The notes below the pieces were generated by a model. That model did no database searches and was not told the origin of the DNA. It saw nothing but the letters and a program-made list of their open reading frames with translations. The position numbers and the translations under genes were made by a program. Shown here piece by piece: positions 6,114 to 13,313 of a stretch of DNA of 13,313 nucleotides. This stretch comes from Ahrensia sp. GTDB taxonomy: Bacteria > Pseudomonadota > Alphaproteobacteria > Rhizobiales > Rhizobiaceae. Numbering within the stretch: position 1 is the stretch's first letter; every line of letters begins with the position of its first letter. The stretch is taken from the NCBI GenBank assembly GCA_002698425.1, contig NZXU01000071.1:1-13313 (forward strand), in the 5' to 3' direction.

Positions 6114-6955
6114 ATGGATACTTTTGAAGCGATTTATCAACGCCGTGCGACTTGAACCTATTCCAAAACTCTGACCGCTCCCGCCAGTTTTTTTAGGTTA
6201 GGTATGTAGTGTGCGACTGCGTCGATTTGTGAAGAGATGGCCCAAGGGGCGATAGGTCTTTTCCTCCCAGGCTGCGTTCCGCCTCGGGCGCGGGTGATTA
6301 CCCGCTTCCTCACCGAGCCTTGCCTGTGAGCAAAATCCCTTATCGCGGGAGCACCCATAGTTTTGGAATAGGTTCTAAGCAGTTCGATCCGGAGCACCGT
6401 CTGACGGAAGAGGAGGAAAGGAAGCTGCTGGAAGCGGCGATCCAGTCTCCGACGAGTTTTAATATCCAACACTGGCGGTTTGTGATCCTGCGTGATCCGG
6501 AATTGCGGCAGAAGATCCGAATGGAGTTTGGGAATGATCAGGCGCAGATGACGGACGCTTCTCTGCTGGTCCTGATGACGGCGGACATGAAGGCTTGGGA
6601 AAAGGAGCCAGAGCGTTATTGGAAGAATGCACCAGAAGAAGTGGCGGATCTTTTGGTGGGCTGGTTAGGACCGTTCCATGAGGGGCGCGAATGGCTCCAG
6701 CGGGATGAAGCTCAGCGCTCGATCGGGATGGCGATGATGACGCTGATGGTGTCTGCGAAGGCGATGGGGTATGACTCGTGCCCGATGATTGGATTCGATA
6801 TCGAGGAGGTGGCGAAGTTGATCCATTTGCCGGAGGACCATGTGATGGGACCGATGGTAGCGATTGGGAAAGGGGCGAAAGATCCGTGGCCCAAGCCGGG
6901 ACAGCTTCCGCTTGAGGAGATCACTTTTGAGAACAAGTTTGCTCCGTCTACCTGA
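6114..6955 (+). pseudogene. Nitroreductase-family gene split by a MITE-like insertion
   Basis: The original start is still visible: ATG 6114 reads MDTFEAIYQRRAT and then hits TGA at 6153-6155, exactly at the left border of the inserted element. The matching rest resumes at 6377 (KQFDPEHRLTEEEERKLLEA) and runs intact to TGA 6953-6955, with the FMN-binding stretch QSPTSFNIQHWRFVIL, then DEAQRSIGMAMMTLMVSAKA and GYDSCPMIGFD and the end GPMVAIGKG. Deleting 6153-6376 (224 bp) restores a single frame of about 206 codons. N-terminal RRA(S/T)xxxF normally contributes Arg contacts to the FMN phosphate. A frame from TTG 6320 or GTG 6326, inside the element, could still make a chimera lacking those Arg residues. 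The end overlaps the convergent GntR gene by 8 bp. Confidence 0.85.
6154..6375. mobile_element. 222-bp MITE-like element with 31-bp terminal inverted repeats
   Basis: The left end GAACCTATTCCAAAACT (6154-6170) is repeated exactly as reverse complement at the right end (6359-6375). Similarity continues inward to 31 bases with 27 matches, including a shared GCTCCCGC block (6177-6184 and complement of 6345-6352). The element splits a nitroreductase gene. Flanks are TT at 6152-6153 and TA at 6376-6377; the reconstructed uninterrupted gene has a single TA there, so a TA target duplication with one later substitution explains both junctions. TA duplication is typical of the Tc1/mariner-IS630 superfamily. 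No transposase is encoded, so it would be moved in trans. Internal features include a hairpin GCGGGT/ACCCGC (6290-6305). A reading frame is open through it on the minus strand but looks non-coding. Confidence 0.88.
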
Positions 6956-7625
6956 GACGCTGCATTGCTTCGACAGCGGAGCTGGATGCCTGCTCGAGGT
7001 GGAGGCTCATTGCTTCGGCGGCTCTTTGTGAGTCCTTTTTGTGCAACGCATCGAGGATGGCGAGATGTTCTTCGGCGGAGGTGCGGTGGATTCCGAATGC
7101 CTGTTCGCCGACGATCTGACGAATGGTCTGGACGAGGCTGTTGTAGCGAGTGATTTCACTGGATAGGCGCCGGTTGCCTGCGGCCTCTGCGATGGATTGG
7201 TGAAGGTGGCGGTCGAGTGTCCAGTCGCTGTCGACGCCTTCGTTGTCGCGGATGGTTTCGAAATCAGAAATCATGGATTCGATTTCTGCCTCGGGGATTT
7301 TGCCTGCGGCAAGGCGAGTGGCCTCGATCTCGAGAAGGGCGCGGACGGCGTAGATTTCTTCCAATTCACGTGGGCCGAAAGGGAGGAAGACGGCTCCGCA
7401 ATTTCTGCGGAGTTCGAGGAGGCCTAGGCCTTCCAGTTCAAAGAGGGCTTCGCGTACGGGAGTGCGGCTGATGCCAAATCGTTCGACGGCGCTGGCCTCA
7501 GTGAGTCGGTCTCCGCCGGTGTATTTTCCCCGCAGGAGATCTGCGATGAGCCCTTCGATCACGGCTTCTTTTCCCGCTGAGCGGGAGGTGGCTGTGGTGG
7601 TCGGGGGTAATGTGATCTCGGACAT
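6948..7625 (-). CDS. GntR-family transcriptional regulator, FadR/FCD subfamily
   Basis: A 225-residue DNA-binding repressor or activator. The N-terminal winged helix (about residues 15-85) shows EAVIEGLIADLLRGKYTGGD, then RLTEASAVERFGISRTPVRE and ALFELEGLGLLELRRNCGAV, the GntR signature. The C-terminal all-helical FCD domain (about 90-220) starts IYAVRALLEIEATRLAA and has DRHLHQSIAEAAGN, EEHLAILDALHKKD and MSLHLEQA, supplying the Asp and His residues that bind a metal and a small organic acid or sugar-acid ligand. ATG 7625 is chosen: the alternative ATG at 7658 would place the operator-like palindrome inside the gene. It is divergent from the DUF1553-sialidase-DUF1501 operon, with a perfect GntR-type palindrome between them, so it very probably controls itself and that operon. 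The 3' end overlaps the convergent nitroreductase gene by 8 bp. Confidence 0.93.
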   Translation of the reverse strand: MSEITLPPTTTATSRSAGKEAVIEGLIADLLRGKYTGGDRLTEASAVERFGISRTPVREALFELEGLGLLELRRNCGAVFLPFGPRELEEIYAVRALLEIEATRLAAGKIPEAEIESMISDFETIRDNEGVDSDWTLDRHLHQSIAEAAGNRRLSSEITRYNSLVQTIRQIVGEQAFGIHRTSAEEHLAILDALHKKDSQRAAEAMSLHLEQASSSAVEAMQRLR

Positions 7626-7641
7626 GGGTAACGGCAATGCG

Positions 7642-7657
7642 TGATTGTATACAATCA
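7642..7657. promoter_or_regulatory. Perfect 16-bp palindrome, probable GntR/FCD operator
   Basis: TGATTGTATACAATCA is a perfect palindrome in the 72-bp gap between the GntR start (7625) and the divergent operon start (7698). The core TTGTATACAA fits the GntR/FadR half-site pattern yyGT..ACrr, as seen for many FCD regulators. It contains TATACAAT on both strands, so it probably overlaps both -10 regions, which would let one bound dimer shut off both directions. Confidence 0.85.
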
Positions 7658-7697
7658 TATTTCAGGAGAATGTAAAGTCGAGCTCTACTCGAAGAGA

Positions 7698-10538
7698 ATG
7701 GATACCCGCCCCCCATTGATCCTAATCGCTTTTGTCCTGATCGGTCTTTTTGCCAGGAATGTGTGTGGTGCTGATCCTGTTGATTTTGAGAAAGAAGTGA
7801 AGCCTTTTCTCGAGAAGAAGTGCCTGGGGTGTCACAATCCGAACATTCTAAAGGGCGATCTCGACCTGTCGACTCGCAGCGAGGCATTCGCTGAGGGAGA
7901 GGAGTATATTGTGCCGGGACACGCGGGGAAGAGTGATATTTATCTTGCTGCGACTCCTGATGCGCCGGGAGAAAAACCCGAGATGCCGGAAGAAGGTGAT
8001 CCTCTTACTGATGAGGAGGCTGACACGTTGAAGCGGTGGATCGATGAGGGTGCGAACTGGCCCGATGGGCTGGTGCTGAAGGAGGCGTCAAAGACGGACA
8101 AGTCGTGGTGGGCGTATCAGCGACTGGCTGAGCCGAAGCATGATTTGATCGATGCCTATGTGGATGCAAAGCTCGAGGAAGAGGGGCTTTCCATGAATGG
8201 AACGGCAGATCGGCGGGTGTTGATTCGGCGGGCGACATACGATTTGATCGGGCTGCCTCCGACTCCGGAGGAAGTCGATGCTTTTATCCGCGATAAGGAT
8301 CCGAAGGCGTATGAGAAGCTGATTGATCGGCTTTTGGCGTCACCGCATTATGGGGAGCGATGGGGGCGGCACTGGCTCGATGTAGTGCGCTTCGGAGAGA
8401 GCCGGGGCTTTGAGAGAAATCTGATCATCGATAATGCCTGGCCGTTTCGGGACTATGTGATTGAGTCGATTAACGAGGACAAGCCGTTCGACCAGTTTAT
8501 TCGTGAGCACATCGCAGGGGATGTCTTTGGGAAAGGAAATCCTGAGGTCGAGATCGGGAGTGGGTTCCTGGTGAACGGTCCGTATGATGATGTGGGAAAC
8601 CAGGACCCGAAGCAAAAGGCGCAGATTCGGGCGAACACGCTGGATGAGATCATCAATGCGACTGGGGAAGCATTTTTGGGAATGACGTTAGGGTGTGCGC
8701 GGTGTCATGATCATAAGTTCGATCCGATTGCCCAGACAGATTATTATCAGATGTATGCGACGTTTGCCGGGGTTCGGCATGGAGAGCGTGCGCTCGCTTC
8801 GCCGGAGGAAGTGGCCGAGCACAAGGCGAAGATGGACCCGCTGAAGGGACGAGAGAAGGAACTGGAGAGGCAGATGGCGGAAATCGATAAGAAGGTACTC
8901 GCACGGGCGAAGGCAAAGTCTGGCGAATACGAGGCGCGTTGGACACGGCCCAAGGTAGATCGGATGGGGACGGAGGAGACGTTTTCTCCGGTTGAGACGA
9001 AGTTTGTCAGGCTCGTGTGTGAGGCGCAGGACAGTAATCCCGCTTCAAGGACATTTCGCATCGATGAATTCGAAGTCTGGTCGTCGGGTAATATGCCCAA
9101 GAATGTCGCTCTCTCGTCCAATGGGGGAAAGGCGACGGGAGAGGCTCGAATCATCGAAGATTTCCCCGATGCGTATGGACCTCAGCTGGCGATCGATGGG
9201 AAAGCGGGGGCGCGCTTTATCTCCACAGGTGACACTTTGACGATTGAACTGGCGAAGCCGGCGAAGATCGACCGGGTGCTTTTTTCCAGTGCGAGAGATG
9301 AGGTGACGCCAGAGCATCGGAAGTTTGTCTTCGTCGCAGACTATCGAATCGAGGTTTCCCATGATGGGAAGGAGTGGCGAGAAGTGGCCAGCGGTCGCGA
9401 TCGGAAGCCGGTGAGTGCGGCGCATGCAAATCATCGCCTGAAGGCTTTTGAGACCACTCCGGAAGAGAAGAAGGAGGCGGCTACTCTCTACACTGAATTG
9501 AAAGAGGTGCGAGCGGAGATCGCGAAGATCCCTGCCTTGGAGACGGTCTGGGTGGGAACACAGAATGCAAACGATGCGAAGGGGCCTTTCCACCTGTTTA
9601 TCGGCGGAAGCCCGCAGCGACCTGGTGAAGAGGTAGTGCCCGCCAGCCTGTCTACGCTGAGTGAGGTGGCTCCGAAGTATGAGTTGCCGGTTGACTCTCC
9701 AGAGGCGACGCGGCGTCTCGAATTGGCGGACTGGATCGTTAATCCGGAGAATCCACTGACTCCTCGTGTGATGGCGAATCGGCTGTGGCATTACCATTTT
9801 GGAACCGGGATCGTGGATACGCCGAATGATTTTGGCTACATGGGAGGAAAACCGACACATCCTGAGTTGCTCGATTTTCTGGCGGTGAAATTGAAGGAGA
9901 ACGGGTGGCGCTGGAAGCCGATGCACCGGATGATCATGCTGTCGAAGGCTTACCAACAGTCTTCGGAATGGAGAGAAGACGCGGCGAAAGTGGATGGGGA
10001 TAGTCGTTTGTTGTGGAGGTTTCCTCCTCGACGGCTGTCGGCGGAGGAGATACGGGATACGATTCTGGCCGTGTCAGGAAAATTGGACACGACGATGGGA
10101 GGGCCGGGATTTCGACTTTATCATTTCATGCGAGACAACGTCTGCACGTATGAGCCTCTCGATGTGCATGGGCCTGAGACGTATAGGAGGGCGGTGTATC
10201 ACCAGAATGCGAGATCGTCGGTAGTGGATCTGATGACGGAGTTCGATCAGCCGGACTGTGCGTTTTCTACTCCCGAACGATCGGAGACGACGACCCCGCT
10301 GCAGGCGCTGACGATGTTGAATCACCAGTTTACTATGGATATGGCCGCGGCTCTTGCGAAGAGGGTAGAGTCTGCCGGCGATAAGACCGAACAGGTGAAA
10401 AAGGCATACGAGATACTCTATCAGCGTGAGCCGACGGCGGATGAGTTGAAGGTTTCTGTGAAAGCTGTTCAGGAGAATGGCATACGAGCGTTTTGCCGGG
10501 CAGCGCTGAACTCGAGTGAATTGATTTACGTGGATTGA
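7698..10538 (+). CDS. Exported PSCyt1/DUF1549/DUF1553 cytochrome-type protein with discoidin-like insert
   Basis: A 946-residue protein with a signal peptide (residues 1-25, [12 protein letters not shown] then a cleavage-like VCGA). Domains in order: planctomycete cytochrome C (PSCyt1) with heme motif C42LGCH46; DUF1549/PSCyt2 (about 115-365), recognised by [36 protein letters not shown] and a second C333ARCH337 in [14 protein letters not shown]; a short coiled-coil-like stretch (about 375-410); a discoidin/F5-8C-like beta domain (about 425-580) with [15 protein letters not shown] and [10 protein letters not shown]; then DUF1553/PSD1 (about 670-930) with [34 protein letters not shown]. Function is unproven; the cytochrome motifs suggest redox chemistry on exported or surface glycans. 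ATG 7698 is chosen because it begins the signal peptide; a GTG at 7641 would read through the operator. Its TGA overlaps the next ATG (TGATG). Confidence 0.9.
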   Translation: MDTRPPLILIAFVLIGLFARNVCGADPVDFEKEVKPFLEKKCLGCHNPNILKGDLDLSTRSEAFAEGEEYIVPGHAGKSDIYLAATPDAPGEKPEMPEEGDPLTDEEADTLKRWIDEGANWPDGLVLKEASKTDKSWWAYQRLAEPKHDLIDAYVDAKLEEEGLSMNGTADRRVLIRRATYDLIGLPPTPEEVDAFIRDKDPKAYEKLIDRLLASPHYGERWGRHWLDVVRFGESRGFERNLIIDNAWPFRDYVIESINEDKPFDQFIREHIAGDVFGKGNPEVEIGSGFLVNGPYDDVGNQDPKQKAQIRANTLDEIINATGEAFLGMTLGCARCHDHKFDPIAQTDYYQMYATFAGVRHGERALASPEEVAEHKAKMDPLKGREKELERQMAEIDKKVLARAKAKSGEYEARWTRPKVDRMGTEETFSPVETKFVRLVCEAQDSNPASRTFRIDEFEVWSSGNMPKNVALSSNGGKATGEARIIEDFPDAYGPQLAIDGKAGARFISTGDTLTIELAKPAKIDRVLFSSARDEVTPEHRKFVFVADYRIEVSHDGKEWREVASGRDRKPVSAAHANHRLKAFETTPEEKKEAATLYTELKEVRAEIAKIPALETVWVGTQNANDAKGPFHLFIGGSPQRPGEEVVPASLSTLSEVAPKYELPVDSPEATRRLELADWIVNPENPLTPRVMANRLWHYHFGTGIVDTPNDFGYMGGKPTHPELLDFLAVKLKENGWRWKPMHRMIMLSKAYQQSSEWREDAAKVDGDSRLLWRFPPRRLSAEEIRDTILAVSGKLDTTMGGPGFRLYHFMRDNVCTYEPLDVHGPETYRRAVYHQNARSSVVDLMTEFDQPDCAFSTPERSETTTPLQALTMLNHQFTMDMAAALAKRVESAGDKTEQVKKAYEILYQREPTADELKVSVKAVQENGIRAFCRAALNSSELIYVD

Positions 10539-11707
10539 TGAATGTGAGAGTTACAGGTCGAAAGATTTTCTGGGGTGTGCTTGCCATTTTCGTATTGATT
10601 GGAGGCACGTTCTCGTGGGCCAAAGATTGGGCTGCGATTGCCGAGAGTGATGGGAAACTGGACAAGACGGTGGTCGTATTTGATGGGGAGAAGCCTGACT
10701 CGCTGGCTTGCGATACGACGCTGCGAAAGATGCCTGATGGATCGTGGGTGATGATCATGTTAGGTGGGGGGCACTCGGAGCCGCTTCCAGAAAATCGCAT
10801 TTTTCTCTCTCGAAGTCTTGATGAGGGGAAGACGTGGACTGAGATGGAGCCGATCGATTTGGGCATCAAGTCGAAGGACCCGAGTCGTGCGCTCGTTCCG
10901 ACGGAGTTGATGGTTCTTGATGAACGGTGCACAATCTTTCTCGCGACGCACGATGGCACGTTCGGGGATTGGAAAACGTGGATGACGCATAGTCATGATT
11001 CGGGGCGCACCTGGAGTGAGCTTGGGCCGGTGCCGGGACGCTTGCATAACAGGACGTTTGTTCGCAATACCATCGTGACGAAGGATGGGCGGATCATGCT
11101 GCCTTTTCAGCATTACACTCGGGTCGGGGAGACAAGGGAGATTTCGAAGTCACGCAAGTTTTCACCACCGACGGATCCGAGGAATGGTGTTTTGGTGAGT
11201 AGCGATGGAGGAAAGAGCTGGGAGGAATACGGGAACGTGCGGCTGACCGATGATGACAATTACCATGGTTGGGCAGAGAACAATATTGCTGAGCTGGCGG
11301 ATGGAAGAATCGCAATGATCATCCGCGCAGACCGTCTGGGTGGGGTGCTTTACTACGCGGAATCCAAAGATGGCGGAAAGACCTGGCCGGAATTTGCGAG
11401 GAAGACGGATATTCCGAATCCGGGCTCCAAGGCGACGCTATATCCGCTAGGTGGAGATGCGGTTGCGCTCTTGCACAATCCCAATCCGAAGCACCGCAGT
11501 CCGCTCTCTCTGTGGATCAGCTTCGATGGGTTGCAGACGTGGCCCTACCAGCGAGTTCTTGTCCCTGAGTCTGTCGATGGGCCGAAAGGACGGTTGGCTT
11601 ACCCAGATGGGTTTGTCAGTGAAGACAAGGAATGGCTCCATTTCGCTTTTGACGATAATCGGCACCAAGGGGTGTATGTGGGAGCAAAGTTGCCAGAGTT
11701 GGAATAG
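10538..11707 (+). CDS. Exported sialidase-like protein (five Asp-box propeller)
   Basis: 389 residues with a signal peptide ([20 protein letters not shown], cleavage near residue 28). Five Asp-box motifs S-x-D-x-G-x-[TS]-W are evenly placed at about residues 93, 152, 221, 276 and 328 ([32 protein letters not shown] and the degenerate SFDGLQTW), as expected for a six-bladed sialidase-fold propeller. The family covers exo-alpha-sialidases (GH33) and many other glycan-active or binding proteins; I can place the fold but not the substrate. No clean FRIP motif is seen at the N-terminus (RKMPDG is the nearest), so true sialidase activity is doubtful. It starts by one-base overlap with the upstream DUF1553 stop, so translation is coupled; the DUF1501 gene follows 31 bp later. 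Confidence 0.87.
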   Translation: MNVRVTGRKIFWGVLAIFVLIGGTFSWAKDWAAIAESDGKLDKTVVVFDGEKPDSLACDTTLRKMPDGSWVMIMLGGGHSEPLPENRIFLSRSLDEGKTWTEMEPIDLGIKSKDPSRALVPTELMVLDERCTIFLATHDGTFGDWKTWMTHSHDSGRTWSELGPVPGRLHNRTFVRNTIVTKDGRIMLPFQHYTRVGETREISKSRKFSPPTDPRNGVLVSSDGGKSWEEYGNVRLTDDDNYHGWAENNIAELADGRIAMIIRADRLGGVLYYAESKDGGKTWPEFARKTDIPNPGSKATLYPLGGDAVALLHNPNPKHRSPLSLWISFDGLQTWPYQRVLVPESVDGPKGRLAYPDGFVSEDKEWLHFAFDDNRHQGVYVGAKLPELE

Positions 11708-11738
11708 GGGCGATAGCCGAGAATTCTTCTGAAATGTT

Positions 11739-13184
11739 ATGACTGTTCACGATCCGTTTGCTACGACGCGCCGACACTTTTTTAATCAAGTGGGAAGCGG
11801 ACTGTTTGGGGTAGGGCTGACGAGTTTGCTGGGACGCGATGCCCTGGGCAATGTGGCTGATGCCGGATGGGTGCCTGGTTCGGGGAGGCCGCATTTTCCG
11901 GCGAAGGCAAAGCGCGTGCTGCAGATTTTCTGTCCGGGGGCGGCGTCTCACATGGATCTGTGGGAGCACAAGCCGATGCTGGAGAAAATGGAGGGCAAGC
12001 CGTTGCCGGGCGAAGAGGACTTTGTGAGTTTTCAGGGAAAGAATGGGACTTTGATGCGGAGTCCGTGGGACTTTGTTCCGGCTGGAGAAAGCGGGAAGAT
12101 GATTTCGTCGATGTTGCCTAACATGGCGCGACACGTGGATGACATCGCGTTTTTCCACGGGATGCATTCGAAGACGAACACGCACGGTCCGGGCTGTGTG
12201 TTTGTGAATACAGGGCACGCGACGGAAGGGTTCCCGAGTGCGGGGGCGTGGACGAGCTATGCGCTCGGTAGCATGACGGATAATCTGCCCACCTACGTGG
12301 CCATTCCGGATATTCGAGGCGAGCCCCCAAACGGGAAAGCGAACTGGAGCAATGGCTTTCTCCCGGCGAAGCACCAGGCGATCGTAATGGCGGCGCATCA
12401 GCCGATTCGAAATCTGGAACGTCCGAACGGTGTGAGCGAATCGGAGGAAAATGGCACGCGTGATTTGCTGAACTTCTTCAATGAGAAACACGCTGCGAGT
12501 CGACCGGAAGAAACGGACCTGCGTGCACGGATCGGCGCCTACGAGCTCGCTGCGCGGATGCAGATGTCTGCGCCCGAAGTAAGTGATTTCGGAAGCGAAC
12601 CAGCTCACATCCATAAGCTCTATGGGACGGATTCGACGAATGAGTTGAAAGCTGCCTACGCAAGAAACTGTCTGCTTTCGCGCCGCTTGCTTGAGCGTGG
12701 CGTTCGCTATGTGAATCTCTATTGTTCTTCTCGTGCGAGTGGGGTCGACGGTCTCTTGAACTGGGATGCGCATAAGACCTTGAAGGCGGACTACGAGAGA
12801 CACATGCCTATTTTCGATCAGCCGACGGCTGCTCTTCTTACCGATTTGAAACAACGCGGGATGATGGAAGATACGCTGATTCTCTGGACGACGGAGTTTG
12901 GGCGTATGCCGACCCGCCAGGTTGGAACGGCTGGGCGCGATCATAATCCTGATGGCTTTACTCTCTGGATGATGGGTGCCGGGGTGAAGGGCGGAACGAG
13001 TTACGGTGCGACGGATGAGTTCGGTCGACGAGCGGAACAGAATCCAACTTCGATCTGGGAGTATTATTCGACCGTGCTGCACCTGTTAGGGCTGGATTAT
13101 GAAAAGCTGAGCTGGTATCACAATGGGTTGGATCGCCGGCTGACTGATGTGCATGGGCATGTTGTGAAGAGGGTTTTGGCGTAG
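11739..13184 (+). CDS. Tat-exported DUF1501 protein (alkaline phosphatase/sulfatase-like)
   Basis: 481 residues. The N-terminus has a twin-arginine signal: ATTRRHFFNQVGSGLFGVGL, Arg11-Arg12 followed by a hydrophobic stretch to about residue 32. The rest is DUF1501, distantly related to the alkaline-phosphatase/sulfatase superfamily. Landmarks: AKRVLQIFCPGAASHMDLWE, KPMLEKMEGKPLP, FFHGMHSKTNTHGPGCVF, VNTGHATEGFPSAGAWTSYA, and the C-terminal LILWTTEFGRMPTRQ and GRDHNPDGFTLWMMGAGVKG, whose Asp/His residues could bind metal. DUF1501 genes nearly always sit beside DUF1549/DUF1553 genes, and the pair is thought to work together outside the cytoplasm; the Tat signal suggests folding with a cofactor inside. 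It is the last gene of the operon, and an IS3-like end lies about 65 bp past its stop. No intrinsic terminator is seen. Confidence 0.93.
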   Translation: MTVHDPFATTRRHFFNQVGSGLFGVGLTSLLGRDALGNVADAGWVPGSGRPHFPAKAKRVLQIFCPGAASHMDLWEHKPMLEKMEGKPLPGEEDFVSFQGKNGTLMRSPWDFVPAGESGKMISSMLPNMARHVDDIAFFHGMHSKTNTHGPGCVFVNTGHATEGFPSAGAWTSYALGSMTDNLPTYVAIPDIRGEPPNGKANWSNGFLPAKHQAIVMAAHQPIRNLERPNGVSESEENGTRDLLNFFNEKHAASRPEETDLRARIGAYELAARMQMSAPEVSDFGSEPAHIHKLYGTDSTNELKAAYARNCLLSRRLLERGVRYVNLYCSSRASGVDGLLNWDAHKTLKADYERHMPIFDQPTAALLTDLKQRGMMEDTLILWTTEFGRMPTRQVGTAGRDHNPDGFTLWMMGAGVKGGTSYGATDEFGRRAEQNPTSIWEYYSTVLHLLGLDYEKLSWYHNGLDRRLTDVHGHVVKRVLA

Positions 13185-13249
13185 GTGTGAGTCTTGCTTT
13201 TCCGCTTTGATGAGCTCGAAGCTTTGAGGTGAGTATGATATCTGGACCA

Positions 13250-13313
13250 TGAACCTAACCCAAAGTAAGAATATGGTCATGAAACGAAGACGACGCTACA
13301 CCGCTGAGTTCAA
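13250..13313 (+). mobile_element. Left end of an IS3-like insertion sequence (partial)
   Basis: TGAACCTAACCC at about 13250 resembles the TG-starting ends of IS3-family elements and is followed, about 20 bp later, by a transposase start. The border could instead be the TGGACC at 13243. The rest of the element lies beyond the right edge, so the other terminus and target duplication cannot be checked. Confidence 0.6.
13279..13313 (+). CDS. IS3-family transposase OrfA, N-terminal fragment cut by the window edge
   Basis: ATG 13279 (or ATG 13273, two codons earlier) reads MKRRRRYTAEFK before the window ends. A short Arg/Lys-rich start leading into Y-[TS]-x-E-F-K is the usual beginning of the helix-turn-helix OrfA of IS3-family elements. 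Only 11 complete codons are visible, so subgroup and integrity are unknown. It points away from the DUF1501 gene in the same direction. Confidence 0.72.
   Translation, partial: MKRRRRYTAEF

Noticed and set aside
6158..6472. A 104-codon minus-strand frame through the MITE-like element
   Set aside because: It starts within the nitroreductase part and runs through the inverted repeats; composition is Arg-rich without protein-like features, so open by chance.
11616..13082. A 488-codon open frame on the minus strand across the DUF1501 gene
   Set aside because: It is Arg/His/Pro-rich, has no recognisable domain, and mirrors the codon bias of the real plus-strand gene; a shadow frame.

Overview
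The window looks like a chromosomal stretch from a Verrucomicrobiota (less likely Planctomycetota) bacterium. The main evidence is an operon carrying the DUF1549/DUF1553 cytochrome-type protein and the Tat-exported DUF1501 protein, families that are massively expanded in that superphylum. Codon use is moderately GC-rich in the housekeeping genes and visibly more AT-rich around the left edge and the toxin-antitoxin locus. TGA is used as an ordinary stop codon in at least six genes, and few starts carry a clear Shine-Dalgarno sequence.

Layout from left to right. (1) Positions 1-281, minus strand: a small gene running off the left edge; its visible C-terminal part is a run of Gln-Pro dipeptides encoded by 14 perfect hexanucleotide copies. 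(2) 282-712: no gene seen. (3) 713-1996: metY, an O-acetylhomoserine sulfhydrylase, followed 2 bp after its stop by 12 perfect copies of a heptanucleotide. (4) 2101-2631: a protein of unknown family. (5) 2645-3261, minus strand: a type II toxin-antitoxin operon with an intact Phd/YefM-like antitoxin and a ParE/RelE-like toxin interrupted by one in-frame TGA where Trp is expected. (6) 3395-4240, minus strand: hemQ (coproheme decarboxylase), divergent from a small 4Fe-4S ferredoxin (4363-4602) that ends in a strong intrinsic terminator. (7) 4704-6062: a DUF721/DciA-like gene, folB and a SOUL heme-binding lipoprotein-like or membrane-anchored protein, compactly arranged. (8) 6114-6955: a nitroreductase gene split near its 5' end by a 222-bp MITE-like element (6154-6375) with 17-bp perfect (31-bp imperfect) terminal inverted repeats and a probable TA target duplication. 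(9) 6948-7625, minus strand: a GntR/FCD regulator, divergent from a three-gene export operon (7698-13184) encoding a PSCyt1/DUF1549/DUF1553 protein with two CxxCH motifs, a five-Asp-box sialidase-like propeller and a DUF1501 protein. A perfect 16-bp palindrome with a classical GntR core lies between the divergent starts. (10) About 13250 to the right edge: the start of an IS3-like insertion sequence.

Functional reading. The right half is best read as a catabolic or surface-glycan module: a ligand-responsive FCD repressor next to its operator, controlling an exported cytochrome-like protein, an exported propeller and a Tat-exported hydrolase-like protein. Genes 1 and 2 of the operon overlap by one base, which indicates translational coupling. 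The left half is housekeeping metabolism (methionine, heme, folate, replication) interspersed with unstable DNA: two 84-bp microsatellites, a decayed toxin-antitoxin pair, a MITE and an IS end. Every assignment is from reading the sequence; no database search was run.
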